Of a stretch of 6,738 nt of DNA, positions 5,765 to 6,738 are shown in pieces. The stretch comes from Actinomycetota bacterium (GTDB taxonomy: Bacteria; Actinomycetota; Acidimicrobiia; IMCC26256; PALSA-610). How positions within the stretch are numbered: position 1 is the stretch's first letter; each line of letters opens with the position of its first letter. Below the pieces are notes generated by a model. The model had not been told where the DNA came from, ran no database searches, and saw only the letters and a program-made list of their open reading frames with translations. The position numbers and the translations under genes were made by a program. The stretch spans positions 1 through 6,738 of the forward strand of contig JAUZEI010000681.1 in assembly GCA_030839105.1 (NCBI GenBank), read 5' to 3'.

Positions 5765-6738
5765 TCACGGAGTCGCCGCGCCGGACGGAGACGACGGGGG
5801 GCCCGTCCCTCGGGCATTGGTGGCAGCCACAGTGCAGGTGTACGTCTTGGCCGACGTGAGGCCGGACACCGTGAGCGGGCCCGAGGCTCCGCTTTGCGAA
5901 CCGGTGACGCCGCCATTGGTCGATGTGCACGTCGCGGTGTAGCTCGTCGTGGCGCTGCCGTTGTTCGCACCGGCCGCGAAGGCAACCCGCAGCTGACCCG
6001 CTGCGGTCTTCGTTGCCGCTACTCCGGTCGGGGCAGACGGCGAACCGACCACGACGGGCGCCGACGCCGCCGATGTCGGTCCGGCGCCGCGCCCGTTCGT
6101 TGCCCGAACGCTGCAGGTGTACGTCTTGGACGTTGTCAGTCCGGACACCGTGACCGGACTTCCCGGACCGGTGTTCGAGGCCGCGACACCACCGTCGCTC
6201 GACGTGCACGAGACCGTGAAGGCCGTGATCGCGCTGCCATTGGTGGCACCCGGCGAGAACGTCACGGTCAAGGGCCCGGTCGTCGCAGTCGACGAGCCGG
6301 GAGCCGCCTTCACATTGGTGGGCGCGCCGGGTGACCCGACCGCGAGCGGCGCGGACCGCACCGACGGCGGTCCGTCGCCCCGCGCGTTCGTGGCCGTCAC
6401 CGTGCACGTGTAGGACTTGCCGGTTGTCAGGCCGGGCACCGTGATCGGACTCACAGTCCCGGTCGCCGAGCCGGGCGCACCACCGTCAGTCGACGAACAC
6501 GACGCCGTGAATCCGGTGATCGCACTGCCATTGGCAGCACCCGGAGTAAAGCTGATGCTGAGCGTCCCGGTCGCGGAGGTGGTGGAGCCTGAAGCCAAGC
6601 TCACAGCCGACGGCGACGCGGGCGACCCGACGATGACGGGCGGCGAAGGCACCGATGCCGGCCCGATGCCGCGACCGTTCGTGGCGGTCATGGTGCACGT
6701 GTACGTCTTACCTGTCGTGAGCCCGGTCACCGTGATCG
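5765..6738 (-). CDS. FnIII-like repeat protein with a Cys pair in each repeat, 5' end outside window
   Basis: The frame enters from the right edge and ends at the TGA at 5767-5765, giving about 324 residues of the C-terminal part. It consists almost wholly of FnIII-like repeats: the end of one, two full repeats of 97 residues, and a final one of 92 residues that ends in SGAATP. Each repeat has SPxAP at its start, an NGSA turn, a Cys in the SC or TC context followed by an S/T-rich DGG or NGG loop, a GLTT or GLTS turn, and YTC followed by ATN, RG and GP. The two cysteines per repeat could form a disulfide between strands, which fits an extracytoplasmic protein. There is no C-terminal anchor or sorting motif, so secretion or attachment through the missing N-terminal part is likely. 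The visible region has no catalytic domain; its role is probably structural or adhesive. The next gene, 237 bases downstream, carries Cys-free FnIII modules of similar layout. Confidence 0.85.
   Translation of the reverse strand, partial: ITVTGLTTGKTYTCTMTATNGRGIGPASVPSPPVIVGSPASPSAVSLASGSTTSATGTLSISFTPGAANGSAITGFTASCSSTDGGAPGSATGTVSPITVPGLTTGKSYTCTVTATNARGDGPPSVRSAPLAVGSPGAPTNVKAAPGSSTATTGPLTVTFSPGATNGSAITAFTVSCTSSDGGVAASNTGPGSPVTVSGLTTSKTYTCSVRATNGRGAGPTSAASAPVVVGSPSAPTGVAATKTAAGQLRVAFAAGANNGSATTSYTATCTSTNGGVTGSQSGASGPLTVSGLTSAKTYTCTVAATNARGTGPPSSPSGAATP
5768..6738 (-). repeat. Tandem Cys-paired FnIII-like repeats, 291-base period
   Basis: The units are: a partial one at 6738-6626, full ones at 6625-6335 and 6334-6044, and a terminal shorter one at 6043-5768. 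Both complete units are exactly 97 codons. The terminal unit is shorter near its start, where the other two have GSTTSATG or GSSTATTG. The repeats are clearly related in protein but less alike in DNA than the three modules of the neighbouring gene, which suggests an older expansion. The array continues past the window edge, so the total number is unknown. Confidence 0.85.

Noticed and set aside
5457..5942. Plus-strand frame covering the intergenic region between the two FnIII genes
   Set aside because: Runs antisense into both genes, composition is Arg/Pro-rich and no start signal stands out. The gap is better read as non-coding.

Overview
The window comes from a GC-rich bacterial genome. The lipoprotein signal, extended FnIII arrays and third-position G/C bias suggest an Actinomycetota-like organism, but taxonomy is inferred from style only; no marker gene is present. 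All four recognisable genes lie on the minus strand and are read from right to left.

Layout in transcription order: (1) 6738-5765, the 3' end of a gene for a secreted-type protein made of ~97-residue fibronectin type III (FnIII)-like repeats, each carrying a Cys pair; (2) a ~237-bp intergenic region with a GC-rich hairpin just after that stop, two inverted-repeat motifs and a strong ribosome binding site; (3) 5527-2225, a large exported mosaic protein: signal peptide, three near-identical FnIII modules, a six-bladed glucose/sorbosone dehydrogenase-type beta-propeller, an Asp-rich calcium-binding linker and a C-terminal concanavalin/laminin-G-like beta-sandwich; (4) an 87-bp gap with a weak promoter candidate; (5) 2137-1151, a Kelch-repeat lipoprotein with six Kelch motifs; (6) a ~100-bp gap; (7) 1047-1, the N-terminal part of a multi-pass GT-C type membrane glycosyltransferase (ArnT/PMT/GT39-like) that runs off the left edge.

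The common theme is the cell envelope: two secreted adhesion-like or enzyme-like proteins, a lipid-anchored propeller and a membrane glycosyltransferase. A shared role in surface glycan handling or a secreted matrix is a reasonable inference but is not shown by the sequence. No RNA genes, CRISPR arrays, transposases or integration sites were seen. The long plus-strand open frames opposite the minus-strand genes are GC-driven shadows.
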